Source: Cryptomeria japonica
Taxonomy: Eukaryota > Streptophyta > Pinopsida > Cupressales > Cupressaceae
NCBI RefSeq assembly: GCF_030272615.1
Contig: NC_081411.1
Span: 213,399,744-213,463,743 of the forward strand
Length of the DNA: 64,000 nucleotides
Direction of reading: 5' to 3'
Made by a program: the position numbers and the translations under genes. This document shows, in pieces, positions 50,501 through 61,701 of the stretch. The notes below the pieces were generated by a model, which saw nothing but the letters and a program-made list of their open reading frames with translations, did no database searches and was not told the origin of the DNA. Every line of letters starts with the position of its first letter. Within the stretch, counting starts at the first letter, position 1.

Positions 50501-50950
50501 CCCATAGACAAGCAAATTTTGGATTGTAAGGACCACTTGGTCTAGATTTCTAATTCTTATAATCTAATAGCAAATTTAACAAGTTCTTTAGAAGGTCTAG
50601 TTTTGGCAGTTATGTATCAGGTTTTGAGGTCGGAAAAGGAAAGGGGCAGTACAATAAGGTGAGCTATAGAGATCCAAAACTTTATAGGTCCCCAGTTAGA
50701 TAACATGCCATGTCATAAAACAAAGTGTATAGCTAATATGTAGCAGGAGGATCCGACTAAATCCCATGCCATTGAGTACTATGCAAGTCTCTTGAATGGG
50801 TCCAACTTCATTCTAGATTCTCTTAAGAAGGGATGGGATACTTACTTTTCATTTTTAAAGACTTTGTATGTAGACATTTTGAAATGCGTATAGGAACCGG
50901 TAACTGTATATATATGTACAACAATTTTGGTGGGCACTTTGCTTTATGAT
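47592..50950 (+). pseudogene. Element B large ORF of unknown function
   Basis: After a broken stretch (47223-47590) a frame starts MASSLNVYTPLVVEIKDCP and continues, with stops and a few frame changes, for about 1,100 codons. The N-terminal third is globular, with words such as KNITCLHKVRGLPGL, KLTGTTYDDRSM, DVKFVAMVIGYKVYESNRLNS and HYDLCNVMLKELMTNL, then FIICLTFYFLNMVPSYG. The middle is charged and repetitive (RKRKEETEAKK, KEEEQKKELVKEPPKK). The last third mixes helical blocks (PEFQAKESSRSF, DKFIDARKKTFLRMIASEKDKL). I recognise no protease, reverse transcriptase, integrase or RNase H. Confidence 0.6.
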
Positions 50951-51109
50951 TGATGTTAAAGGGGGAGGAGTACAGTGAAAAATGAATGCATATCACAAGG
51001 GGAGAATACAGATGTATATATCTGCATGGATATATAGGTCAGGGGGAGTATACTCAGAGGTTATATCATTTTTCACATGAGTTTTGCCATCAATGCCAAA
51101 GGGGGAGAT
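50951..51109 (+). other. Element B 3' untranslated region and polypurine tract
   Basis: AAAGGGGGAGAT at 51098-51109 directly precedes the LTR; an additional purine run, aaagggggaggag, is at 50959. Confidence 0.8.
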
Positions 51110-52093
51110 TGTTGGCACTCATTCGGTAGTCACCTTCTAACGTATAATGTATTTTGGGTTGTTATTGATGGCAGCTCATCTGTGGGTGTTGGTATTTCTT
51201 CATCCAGACTTATTTCCTTATTATTTTGTATAGATTGGGCCAACCAGTATACACCCCATTGTTTATTATTGTTAACCAGTTAGTTTCACTACCGGTAACT
51301 TATATTTGGGACCCGATTAAGACATTATAGGATCCGGTTAAGATATTATGGGAACTGGTAAAATAATTTATGGAATTGGAGGTAGTGTGTGGGCTGACAT
51401 CACATTATGATCATTGAGATAATGCATAACATACTTTATGATCCAGAAACTGATAGGTTTATTATCTTATTAAGGTCGACATATTGAACAAGTTAAAAGG
51501 GTATTTAAGGGAGATCACTTAGCGATGGATTTCACTATTATTGTGATATGATTTGTGATGTGAATCAGTCAGAGATTGATGGTATGCAAATTGGTAATGA
51601 GTGTTAGCATTTGTGTGCAGTTACACATGCACAATTCTAACTAGTAGCATAATAGAGTAGAATGAAGTATCAGATCATTCGTTCAGTGAAGGTTGTCAGA
51701 GCTTAAACCATAACTTATCCAAAATGGTCAGATGCACTATTTGTGTTCATTTTTGTTTCAAATCATTGTGTAATGTTGTGTAAGTCAAAGAGACTTCTGT
51801 TTGAGAAGTGATCTCTAGGCGGTGAGCCTATATGCATGTGCATATCCCCTTGTGTAATATTTGTATATCTTGATCAAGTATATAGATATTGTGGGTATCA
51901 TCCCACTATGTTTTTTCCTTTTGTGGGGTTTTCCACGTATAAATATTGGTGTTATGGTGTTTCTTTATGTGTTGATTTGTTTATGAGCTTTAATTTTATA
52001 TTTTGTCATCCAGTTGATCGATAATAAGTTCAGAAATTCATTCACCAGTAGAACATTGATTCACCCCCCCCTCAGTGTTCTTGGATTCCAATG
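51110..52093 (+). mobile_element. Element B 3' LTR
   Basis: Matches 45055-46038; by eye about one difference in eight over the first 200 bases. The terminal ccaaca is ccaatg here, but the ggtaa duplication after it fixes the end. Confidence 0.88.
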
Positions 52094-52098
52094 GGTAA

Positions 52099-52704
52099 AA
52101 CAATTAGTTTTATTTTTCATTGTTTTATCTCTTAACTTTATTAATATTTCTTATTATATTAATTTTATGTGCAGCATCCATACATAACTTCTCCTTGTTT
52201 CCCGAGGATGGTCAACCCTTTTAGTTGGGAGGAGGTCTACTGTCCTTATTACCATATTTTCACCCATTACTTCCCATTATCCTTATTATCCTATTCATTA
52301 TTTCACCCTTCCTATTACCTATTATTTCATTCATTTTTCACAGCTCATGAACATTACATATCATTTCACCAATTTCAGTTAGCTCATTCAAGTTGAGATA
52401 AAAATTTATGAATCCTCCTTGAGATGGAATTTCCAACAATAATGCTATGAGAAATAAGCAAATTGAAAAAAATGAGAAAAGCAAAATGATAAAAATAAAT
52501 AAAAAATAAAAAAATTGAACGATGTATGAATATGCATTATGAAGCTGAGAAAAATGAAGGGCGTTATGATTATGCATGAGCTATAATAGTCAAGGGTGGT
52601 AGAGAATTCCAAAGCTATCAATCCAAAATGCCACAAGTTCAAATCAAAGACCTCTCGATCATAATGTTTGGACGAGGATGTGCAATATGCTAATTTGTGG
52701 GGAA
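52099..52704 (+). other. Element C 3' internal remnant
   Basis: The last internal part of C. The start has a Tyr/Phe/Pro-rich open stretch (52169-52396: YYHIFTHYFPLSLL) like the ORF at 27284. A purine-rich gtggggaa precedes the right LTR at 52705. Confidence 0.5.
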
Positions 52705-55370
52705 TGATGAGAGTCAATTGTGTTCCATTTTATGCTATATTTTAGCCTATTCTGTATGCCTTTATAACCCTTCCTACATTCAATTTCCATTCTATTTTCA
52801 TATAATTCTACAATTAACATTTCATATGATTAACTATTAAAAAGTTATATTTAATTTACTTTTGAGGTAAAATATGGAAATTAATTATTGATTAATTTTA
52901 GCATTATTATTCCAAGCCTTGAAAAATATATTCTGCAGCATGGAGAAGAATGCGGACTCTTTATACACTTCTTCTCACCTTCTTTTTAAGAACCTTATTG
53001 TCATTAATTATTTCCACATAGACTCTTGCCACATCAATTTAGAGCATTATATCTACCAACAATATTGACCAAGGTATATTCAAGAGGCATTGAACGTACT
53101 TACATGGTTGCACACATAGTATTTGATTGATATTTTAAATGCCAATTTCCACCTCAATATTCACTATTAATATAAGACAACTCCTCCATATCTTACATGA
53201 TCTTCTAGTTGCTTTCATGCCACTTCAGCATATGAGATGATATGTCAATCACTACATACATGTTACATGATATTTGTAGGAGTGTGTTGAGGAAAAAAAA
53301 CTATGATAAGAATATGTTTGTTGCAAGTTTGGAGGAAATTAAAATTCAAACATTTCCTATTTCTTACATGTTGTTGTAACAAATTCATTCCTAGTAAAAA
53401 ATAAGAACAGACGGTTTTGCGTTGCTCTTTTCTGAAAAATGGGGAGGAATCTAGAAAATTAGAGACATGGGTTTTGTCCAAAACGGACCAAATATGGGTG
53501 GTTTTTAAAGGCAATGTTTTCTAATTTACTGTTGCAGCTAATTGTCACATTTTTCTCAATTAAAAAACTAAACTCGACCTATGGAGCCAAATAAGGAGAG
53601 AAGTTCCTCATGGAAATGCATTGACTAATCACGTATAGGAGGACAGAACAAAACTCTTCTCAATTTTTATCTATTGTTATAACAAAACTGTTATTAATTA
53701 GTGGTTGGTAGTATAAGATTCATGTGAGCCATTCTACTATATAGTTTGTTAGTTGCAAACACTCTATTTTTGTATGCATTTGTTAAATGATTACATATAA
53801 GTAGAAAGATATAAGCCTCAGAGGATAGATTTTAGCGTGAGCAGATTATTGTAAGAAACAAAGAAGAAAAATGATTGTATTCAATATAATTAATACTTTG
53901 AAGTCCCTTTCAGAAGTTTTGTAAGCTTAATGTTTATTTGTTGATTGGGAGGAAGGGCGCCCACTCTTCAACCACTGATGGACTGTAACTAATTTATGTT
54001 TAGCAGAGTAAGCATTTGTGTGTTTTGATTCCAATCAGTTACATTTTGCATTGTTGCATTTTTGTGTTAGATATGTTGATAATTGGCACTCTATTGGTTG
54101 GTTTCACTATGTTGTCATTGATGGCAACATGATTTTGGGTTCTAGCTTCATATGGTGTACCGACAAGCACTTCATAGACTCTACACTGGTACCGACACTG
54201 ACAAGATAGAAGATTTCTTTGGTCATAGGCAATGAAGACCGACATGGTATAGTAAAGATCATCGGTATTGGAGGTCGACACATCTTGGATCCGACATCTG
54301 CAACTTGTTTTAATGTTTATTCATTTATGTTATATGGCCAACATGTGATCTGATATTGTATATACCTTTGTAAGCCGACATAAGGCATAAATTTGTATAG
54401 GGTATATAGGGGATATTGATTAGATCATTTTTCAATAATGAGAAATAATGATAGGATGGATATATTGATGTAATGTAATGAGAAATATATCAGAGAGACT
54501 ATGTATGTGAGGAATTCATTGTAAGGGTTATTTCGGTACAGAGGTTTAGGGTTTTAACCAGAATAGACAGAGCTTAAACCAGAACTGTATTCTTGTATAG
54601 AAGATGCTATCTTAGCAGTTCACTATTCTCTGGATTATTGTCTGGTATGTTATGTAGTCAGTGAGCCTCCTATTGTGATTGAGTAGTGTGCTCTAGGTTG
54701 TAAGCCTTCCTGCAATTGCAGGCACATCATATATTGTAATATATCTTCATATGGCTAGTGAATTGATATTGTGGGTCACAAATCCCACTGTGGTTTTTCC
54801 TCTTTGAGTTTTTCCATGTATAAATCTATGTTATGGTTCTCATTTATATGTTTGGCTTATTGGTTGCATTACTTCTTTCAATTCTTTTTATACCGGTATA
54901 CTGGTTGGTGCATGAATGTTTTGTTTAGGCTAAAATCTTCTATGTCGGTATAACACTGATTCACCCCCCCCCTCTCAGTGTTATTGGTTTCCAACAAGAT
55001 ACATTTTGTCTATGAATGATCAGCATTTGATTTCCATGTTGTTGAACTAGTTGCTTTAGATTTTGTTCTAATATTTGTTGATTAAGTTATTGTTTTAGAA
55101 TTTACTGTCATAATTTATTTTTTAGTAGAATAAATAGCTTCTGTTGTCAAGAAGTGACAGTTCCTATCACCAGCTTTATTTTAATTTACAATAGGTTTTA
55201 TTTTCTAGTTGCACTTCATCCTCACTCATCTCATTGCATGCAGCCTTTGTGCAAATAGCCATGACATCTTTCACAAGTTTACACCTCTGGATTGACACAT
55301 ATAGACCAAACTAAAATTCATCATAAAAAATAAAAACTTTCTTATTATTTGTCCCAGTGTTGGCCTATCA
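52705..55370 (+). mobile_element. Element C 3' LTR, split by solo LTR D
   Basis: Matches the left LTR from tgatgagagtcaattg to tgttggcctatca. LTR sequence is 52705-54073 and 55002-55370. The part 55010-55285 has no counterpart in the left LTR, which reads directly from gttagatatatttttgtg to cattgacatgtatagatc. Confidence 0.85.
54074..54996 (+). mobile_element. Solo LTR D (copia-like)
   Basis: 923 bp from TGTTGATAATTGGCACTC to GGTTTCCAACA, flanked by identical agata (54069-54073, 54997-55001). It has the LTR modules of A and B (ccactgtggtttttcc, gattcacccccccccctctcag). No internal region is left, as expected after recombination between two LTRs. Confidence 0.93.
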
Positions 55371-55559
55371 ATGAGGTCATCTTTATCTTATCCTTATATT
55401 TAAATTTCTTAGAATAATCAGTTTTATGGGTCTTCGAAATTTATTTATATTTGATTGTGCCAAAGCAAAATTTAGATTTGAGACCATTGTATTTTAGCTT
55501 GAAAATCAATACTTTTTAATAATTTTTCTTGGTTCTACTTTTCCTAAAAATTGACTCTA

Positions 55560-57110
55560 TTTCTTATAGGAATTAATATCTCAACCTTTAAAATATCTAT
55601 TTACTGAATTTATTATGAGGGATTACAACCACACTCTCTCAACTAAATTTAGCAATTCTTGGAGAAAGGTTGAGGTTAATATTGGGAGCATCAATGTAAA
55701 GATTACCCCATAACAAATTGTAGAGGAAATGGGTCTCAAATGTGAATGCTTAAGGTTTGTGAAGAAGAGTTGCGGTGATTACAAACCATTTATCAATAAA
55801 TTCTTTAAGAAGGGTGAAAGGCGTGTTCATCCGCAAAAAGGGTATGATAGGTCAATTCTTCCTCCCCATTATGCATTAGTTAGCTATCATGTGATAAAAT
55901 AATTTACCCTTGAAGGTAGATATACAACTATTCATGGTTATCATTTTCCTATTCTCAATCACATTAGGCATAAGAAGATCATAAACATTCTGGTTTACCT
56001 ATTTTCCTCCCTAGGTATGAACATTTCAAACTTAAAGGTGTTTCTCTCACTTTGCACCAAGGTCTCATGTTTTCCCTATATTTGCATGTCTTAGAACTAA
56101 CTCCTTGGAGCAATAGAATTTTAACCCAATGTTAAAACCCTACAAACCCTACCGGCTCTAGGGAAATTGAGCTCATTGAGAGAAAATTTCATACCCCAAA
56201 AAAACCCAGTACCTCTAGTAAGAAGAACAGTAAAGTGATTAAAACCCCTAGTGAGGAATTTGATGAAGTTATACTTCTAAAATTCACCCTAGAAAAATAC
56301 AAATCCTCTTGTCCAAAATTAGTGCATTGAAGCTAGGAAGTTGGATTCTAAGCCAATCAAAATTAGTAATATTACTATTGATCTTCACAACCTTGACCTA
56401 GATAACTAAATTGAGGAGCCTTTGAAAAAGGGTAAGGCCAAATAATATTCTAGCCCTGTTAGCCACCAATCTGCTAGACTCCTTTAGAAGGATTCTAAAG
56501 GTAAAAATCCACCTAAAGAGAATAAATAAATTGATATTCCCTCTGAGGAGGAGTTTCTTCCTGAGACAGATAACAATAGTGATGAGTCTGAGTTTGAAGA
56601 ATACAATAAGAAACAAGAGGAAAAAAAAGATCTCAACAAAATTATTATTATTCCTGATGAGGAAAAAGAAGCAAGGGATGACCAAGAGCTACAAGACACT
56701 GATACCTTAGGTGCCCAAGATGAGTTCAACCCTACTAGAAGCACTCATATCTCTACTAATAAACTATACTATAATGTTGATATGATGACTCACCTTAAAT
56801 CATAAGTTATTGATATGTAGGTTAGAATGAAAGACATGGAATCTAGGGTTGAGGACTTCAGAGTGGGGAATAAGAAACTAGAATTTTTTTTTAAAACCCT
56901 CACTATAATAATGGATCGTGTAATACAAAATGTAGAGATAGTAATGGGAGTTGTGTTAGGACATAGTTAAATAAAGAAGAAACAAAAGAAGGCAGGGAAG
57001 ATCAAGAAGAACTGGGAAGATATTCTAAGCTACAAACATAGACAATGTGATTGGAAGAAGAATTTATAGATGCTAAAGAAACATTGGGATCTTATCAAAG
57101 ATCCTGATAA
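55560..57110 (+). pseudogene. Unclassified retroelement ORF remnant
   Basis: A decayed plus-strand frame reads MRDYNHTLSTKFSNSWRKV, GSINVKITP, QIVEEMGLKCE, FINKFFKKGERRVH, SILPPHYALVSYHVIK, FTLEGRYTTIHGYHFPILNHIRHKK. After frame changes it is acidic and charged (EEEFLPETDNNSDESEFEE, EYNKKQEEKKDLNK), then coiled-coil-like (MKDMESRVEDFRVGNKKLEF). The layout, a globular head then a charged tail, resembles the large ORF of B, though I see only weak sequence likeness. It probably belongs to a retroelement; family unknown. Confidence 0.45.
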
Positions 57111-57475
57111 TTAGGTTTCATGTTTTGGTTTCTTTTTTTCTTAGTTATTGAAGGAATTTTTGCCTTAGTTTTTCATCGTATTGTGATCTTATGGATTATA
57201 TTTTATAGTACTCAATTTAATACTTTCTTAAGGACTGTGTGCCATAATATTTGGATGATAACTAGGTTAATAGTTAGTCTCAATTATAAGTCTTCTTTTA
57301 GTAGTTTAATATGGACTATTGTGGTTAAGTTTTTTATCATCTAAGGATGGGTTGTGGTTTGTTGTTCTTTGGGTTCTAGTTGTCCTATGGTAGTTACATT
57401 TTGTTACATTTTAATGTGTTAATCTCTTGTACTATTTTGGGATTAGGTCATTCTCCCTTTTTAATCAAAAACTAA
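57111..57475 (+). mobile_element. A-rich 3' end of the preceding element
   Basis: A GT-rich untranslated stretch ends gggattaggtcattctccctttttaatcaaaaac at 57440-57472. The end taatcaaaaa equals that of the LINE-like element at 14017-14029, suggesting a poly(A)-type retroposon end here too. Confidence 0.4.
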
Positions 57476-60400
57476 TTGACCAATAACCTTTTTATTTCAT
57501 TCTCACAATTTATTTTTATATCTCAATAATTTGTTTTTTGAATTTATTTCTCTTTCAAGTTTCATTTATTTATGATTCACATTGTGACCATCTCTAGTTG
57601 AACCTCCACCTAAGTACTTATTTGCCTACCACTATTAATTTTCATCTCTATCACTTTCTTCTACACAAAATGCTTTTGGTTTTTATTACATTAATGTTTC
57701 ATCCTTAATTAAATATTTATGGGGCATGTGGCTAGTCCTTGTTTGATTGTAAAAATATGTACTAAGTTTGTTAGACAAAAAATATTGTAAATTTGAGTTA
57801 ACCTTAAGGGCCTCACATCTTGAGATATGTCATATTTATTTCTTTAGATGTGTGAGTTATATCATGGACTCAAGTTGATGATTAATTATTGTATACACTA
57901 AGTTTATTTTTTGTATGATAAAAAATGTCACATGTAGAGTCCCTTCTTGGTTAATCTTAGATATTTATGAAGATACATTAACCTTTAATTGTGTATTGGA
58001 TAAAACTTTTGATTTTTTAGAGGATGTCAAATGTTTAGGAGGCATAAGAATTGCGTTAAATCTATTTCTCTCTAACTTTTCATCCATAGATTGAAACATA
58101 GCTAACTCAAGTCTTTCAACCTATGAGTATTTTAAAATTTAGATTGTACTATTAATTAAAAAATTATATATATCCATTGTTGGCTATTTTTACTAAGGTT
58201 TGTATTAATAATTAAAAAGTGTTATGCCTTGAAGCCAATATTGATAGCATGGCATCTTGTATGCCTAATGAGTGTAGCATGAATGATTTCACCAAAACTA
58301 ATGTTGATGGTCATCTCACTTAGTTAACTAAAATGATTGTGCTATTATTTTTGGTATCAATAGACTAATTTTATGGAAGGGATTAGTTTAATAAATACTA
58401 ACTTTAAATTGGGAAATCATATAATTTTTCTTTTTTTCATAGGTAGTTCTAGGCACCCAAATCAAGAACAACTCAATCTTTTCTTGGAAGTAAAGAAATA
58501 ATTGATCATTGATACCTAGAGAAATTTGCAAGTGTACAAGCCTAGCTACACATTTCAAATAATTGAAGGGACATGATGAATTAAATTAAAGGTGTCCATT
58601 TCATTTTAGCCTATTCTAAACATAACATCCTTGTGCTAGAGTTGATTAGGGCACAGATGGTGGTGTACAACAAATTTAATGCCTAAATATAAATTATTTT
58701 CTATTATTTTATAGTTGATGAAATACAATATAGAAACTCATCTATGTAGTTGATCTAGTGAAGTGTCTCTTCCTTTTCTATTTAAGTTACATTATTTGGG
58801 GAGTAAAAATTATTTTACCTTATATGTGTTGAGAAATATCTTATATGTGTTGAGAAATGAACAGGTTCAATACCAAAAATTATGAATATCAATATCTTTC
58901 TAATAAAAGGATGAGATTCAAACCTTGGATACTAGAAACATAAAAAAATTGTAACTCATATGCAAATGTGAAAGTTAAGTTGCGTTAATTGTGGAAAACC
59001 CATGACTATATCCTTCTTCTTTATGATGCCAAAAATTTGCCTATTAGCCATGCTTAAAAAACCTATCTTATGTAAACTTATAACAACAATAAATAATGAA
59101 TAACATCAACATAAGATAGCAGAAATAAGGCATAAAATGGCAACATAACATCCACACAACACAAGATTTACCTGGAGAAACCCTTGTGAGAAAAAGCTCC
59201 ACCAAGAAGACAAGACAAGCTTTTGTTAACAACAATAAAAGTGCTTACAATATCATCACTTTCAGTCTCCTTTTTGCTTCCACCATTAACAACCTATGTG
59301 CATGTGAACAGCCTCCTTATGTCTCTCATCCATCTTTCATTCCCAAAGAGAAAACTACATTCAACTATTCCACATTCTATTGCATATAAAATCTACAACC
59401 AAAGGGTGAATTTATAGAATAACAAGAGCTCTGAAACCACAAATAAAGGTTCCCAAATAAAACTCTTCATTACTCATGACCACAACCCTTGGAATCCCTC
59501 CACGGAACTCAAATTGAATGACCGAAAACCAAGAGACATATGTTGCCTTTTCCATACTCACACTTGGAGAAACCCATAGGTCACTCTTTTTCCATTTTCT
59601 TAAGCCATTAAATATATTATTCTAGACATATATAAGTGGGAAAAATAATATCAAATATTTGTTTTCACAACCCACTTTTACCACAATTAGTGTAACCCAT
59701 CACCTCTTAAGAATGTATTGCAAACAATGGTGAAATTTAAATATTATAAATTATTTTCTCAATACATCCTAAGTGTCTTAGGACACTTTCCAAGGATGTT
59801 AGAACCATGTCATAGAATTTAGAAGGTAGATGGCACCTTAATCCTAACAATATAAAGCGGATGCCAATAAACAAAACAATTTTAATCTTTGATGTAAATC
59901 TACCATAACATTATTTGTTACAATTTACATGTATATATACTAATTGTTTCTTATTTCTTTGAATACTAAATAATAATCTAGATTATAATTTTGATAATTA
60001 CTTTTGATTATAAGAAAACATTTTGTTAAATGATAGTATTATCATAACAATTAAGTTGTGACTGAATTGACTATTGTTTGAGTAGTTTCATAAACTCTCC
60101 TTCCTCGTTCATCCTCTTCCATCCACCCTTCTTTCTCTACCCTTATATTCTAATCTTGCTTGTCTCTTGACTAACTTAAAGTAGTTAACGTTTGATAGAT
60201 TTGACTTTGATATTCGTTGAGCGTTCCTTCATAAGAACATTGTAAGAAAATGATCAAACCGAAAAGCAACTAGGCAATCCGAATCATTAATCAATAACTT
60301 GGAAGTCCCATGACCTTATAAAAGAAAGTTCTTTCAAGGGAAGTGGAGTGGATTCCTCCCTCAGTTAAATTGACGTGCATTCCATCCGTCCTTTCTAAGT

Positions 60401-61690
60401 AGACTCTATTTGTTTGTATTATTATTAATATATAGAGCCACTGTATTAAAAATTTTACTTGTTTTCCGACTAAATATTCTTCAGAAGTCAAGTTCGAGTT
60501 GTCCTCACATGAAATGATATTCTCCCTGCATCTGCTATTTTTCCTAATTGTCATAATTCTCTTGATAATCTTTGTTGGAGAACATTTTGTCTCTTGAGAT
60601 GGTTGGAATGCAATATGAGATTTTTCCAACGACTATAGGCAGCAATATTCTTTGCAGTGAAATATATTCAATTATGTAAAACTATATGGGATGTTCTCAA
60701 CTACAGTAGAAGCCATCATTGTTTTCACTATTATAATTTTTTTTTAAATGTTGCTTTAGTTGTAGGTGGACAAAGATGAAAAATACAAACCTGAATGTGC
60801 TGCTCCACAATAAAATATTTGTACTTTCTAGAGAATTTTTATGAAAGGTGTACTTTTTAGAATAGATCAACATACAGAATAAGAAAGATTTATTCAATAT
60901 CTGTTTCTATCTAGAAACCTCCTAATCCTTAAAAAAAAATAAGAAAAATTATATTTTTCAAACACTAATCTTCATCTAAATGTCATTACACTCATTCCAC
61001 TAATACAAATAGAGAATTAAAATGTTCAGTTCATCTAGAAGATGAATGTGACCATGATTCTAAATTTATTGGAAGCTTTCAAATCGTTAACTAATAAATG
61101 TTGTTATCCATTTGAACACCACTAAGTAAACGTAAAGGAATTCACCAACCCAAGGGTGATGATTAAATCTACCTAATAGGTAAATTTTCTATACCTAAAG
61201 AGACCGTTCAGCTTAAACAGTTCGTGTCTTGGAATTAGGGTTTCAGTAAATCAGTTATTAACTTGTAGACTTTGATTCCACCATAAACAACTGGTGGTCT
61301 AGAACCTTTAAATGTTTTTAAAAACCATTTTACTTAAACATCATTTAATTAAATAGTCAAATAATCATTACACCTCAATATTTTTGAATGTTAAACTAGA
61401 CGATATTTAAGAATAATCTTTAAAAGGATTGAAATGTCTCTTTTTTTTAATAAAACCTTGCATCATCATAGAGGACAGACAAGGCAATTCTATGAATCAC
61501 GTCTCTTCTACTTGGAAATTTTGAAGGGAAGATATGAGTAAGGCAAAGAAGAGGATAGAGTTAGTAAGTGAATGAAGATTTTGCAAAAGTCAAGTTTATA
61601 TTGGTTAATCTCTTTTGTGATTTTTTTGAGGAAACATTCTCTTAAATTTTTCCTCACAGTACTGTGGATTGAGGCCATAATTAGAAACTC
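57476..61690. other. AT-rich intergenic sequence with an LTR-like stretch
   Basis: No coding sequence that I can support, on either strand. At 59155-59215 acaagatttacctggagaaacccttgtgagaaaaagctcc resembles, on the minus strand, the ggttttccatgtaaat module of LTRs, so part of 59050-59720 may be a minus-strand LTR. An open stretch at 60291-60629 (minus) has no recognisable domain. The final 150 bp before the gene at 61702 probably holds its promoter; a TTGAC W-box core lies on the minus strand at about 61588. Confidence 0.35.
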
Positions 61691-61701
61691 AACAAGTAAA
61701 G

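Larger units (their letters stand above)
45055..52093 (+). mobile_element. Element B: LTR element with gag and a large unclassified ORF
   Basis: LTRs 45055-46038 and 51110-52093 start TGTTGGCA and carry the shared LTR modules. The flanks are identical ggtaa (45050-45054, 52094-52098). It has an initiator-Met primer site, a gag with zinc knuckles, then an ORF of about 1,100 codons in decayed form with no retroviral enzyme. The polypurine tract is AAAGGGGGAGAT. It is inserted in C, 57 bp to the right of A. Confidence 0.9.
25011..55370 (+). mobile_element. Element C: large non-autonomous LTR retrotransposon hosting nested elements
   Basis: It is bounded by LTRs at 25011-26495 and 52705-55370 that start tgatgagagtcaattgtg and end tgttggcctatca. 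The flanks are gtgag (25006-25010) and atgag (55371-55375), a 5-bp duplication with one change. Without insertions A, B and D the element is about 7.5 kb, with an internal region near 4.2 kb. The primer site is of the TGGCG type used by many gypsy elements. No protease, reverse transcriptase or integrase was recognised, so it depended on another element. Confidence 0.75.

Noticed and set aside
60291-60629. 112-codon open frame on the minus strand
   Set aside because: No domain, no splice context, and length is within chance for this AT content; recorded only as a gap note.
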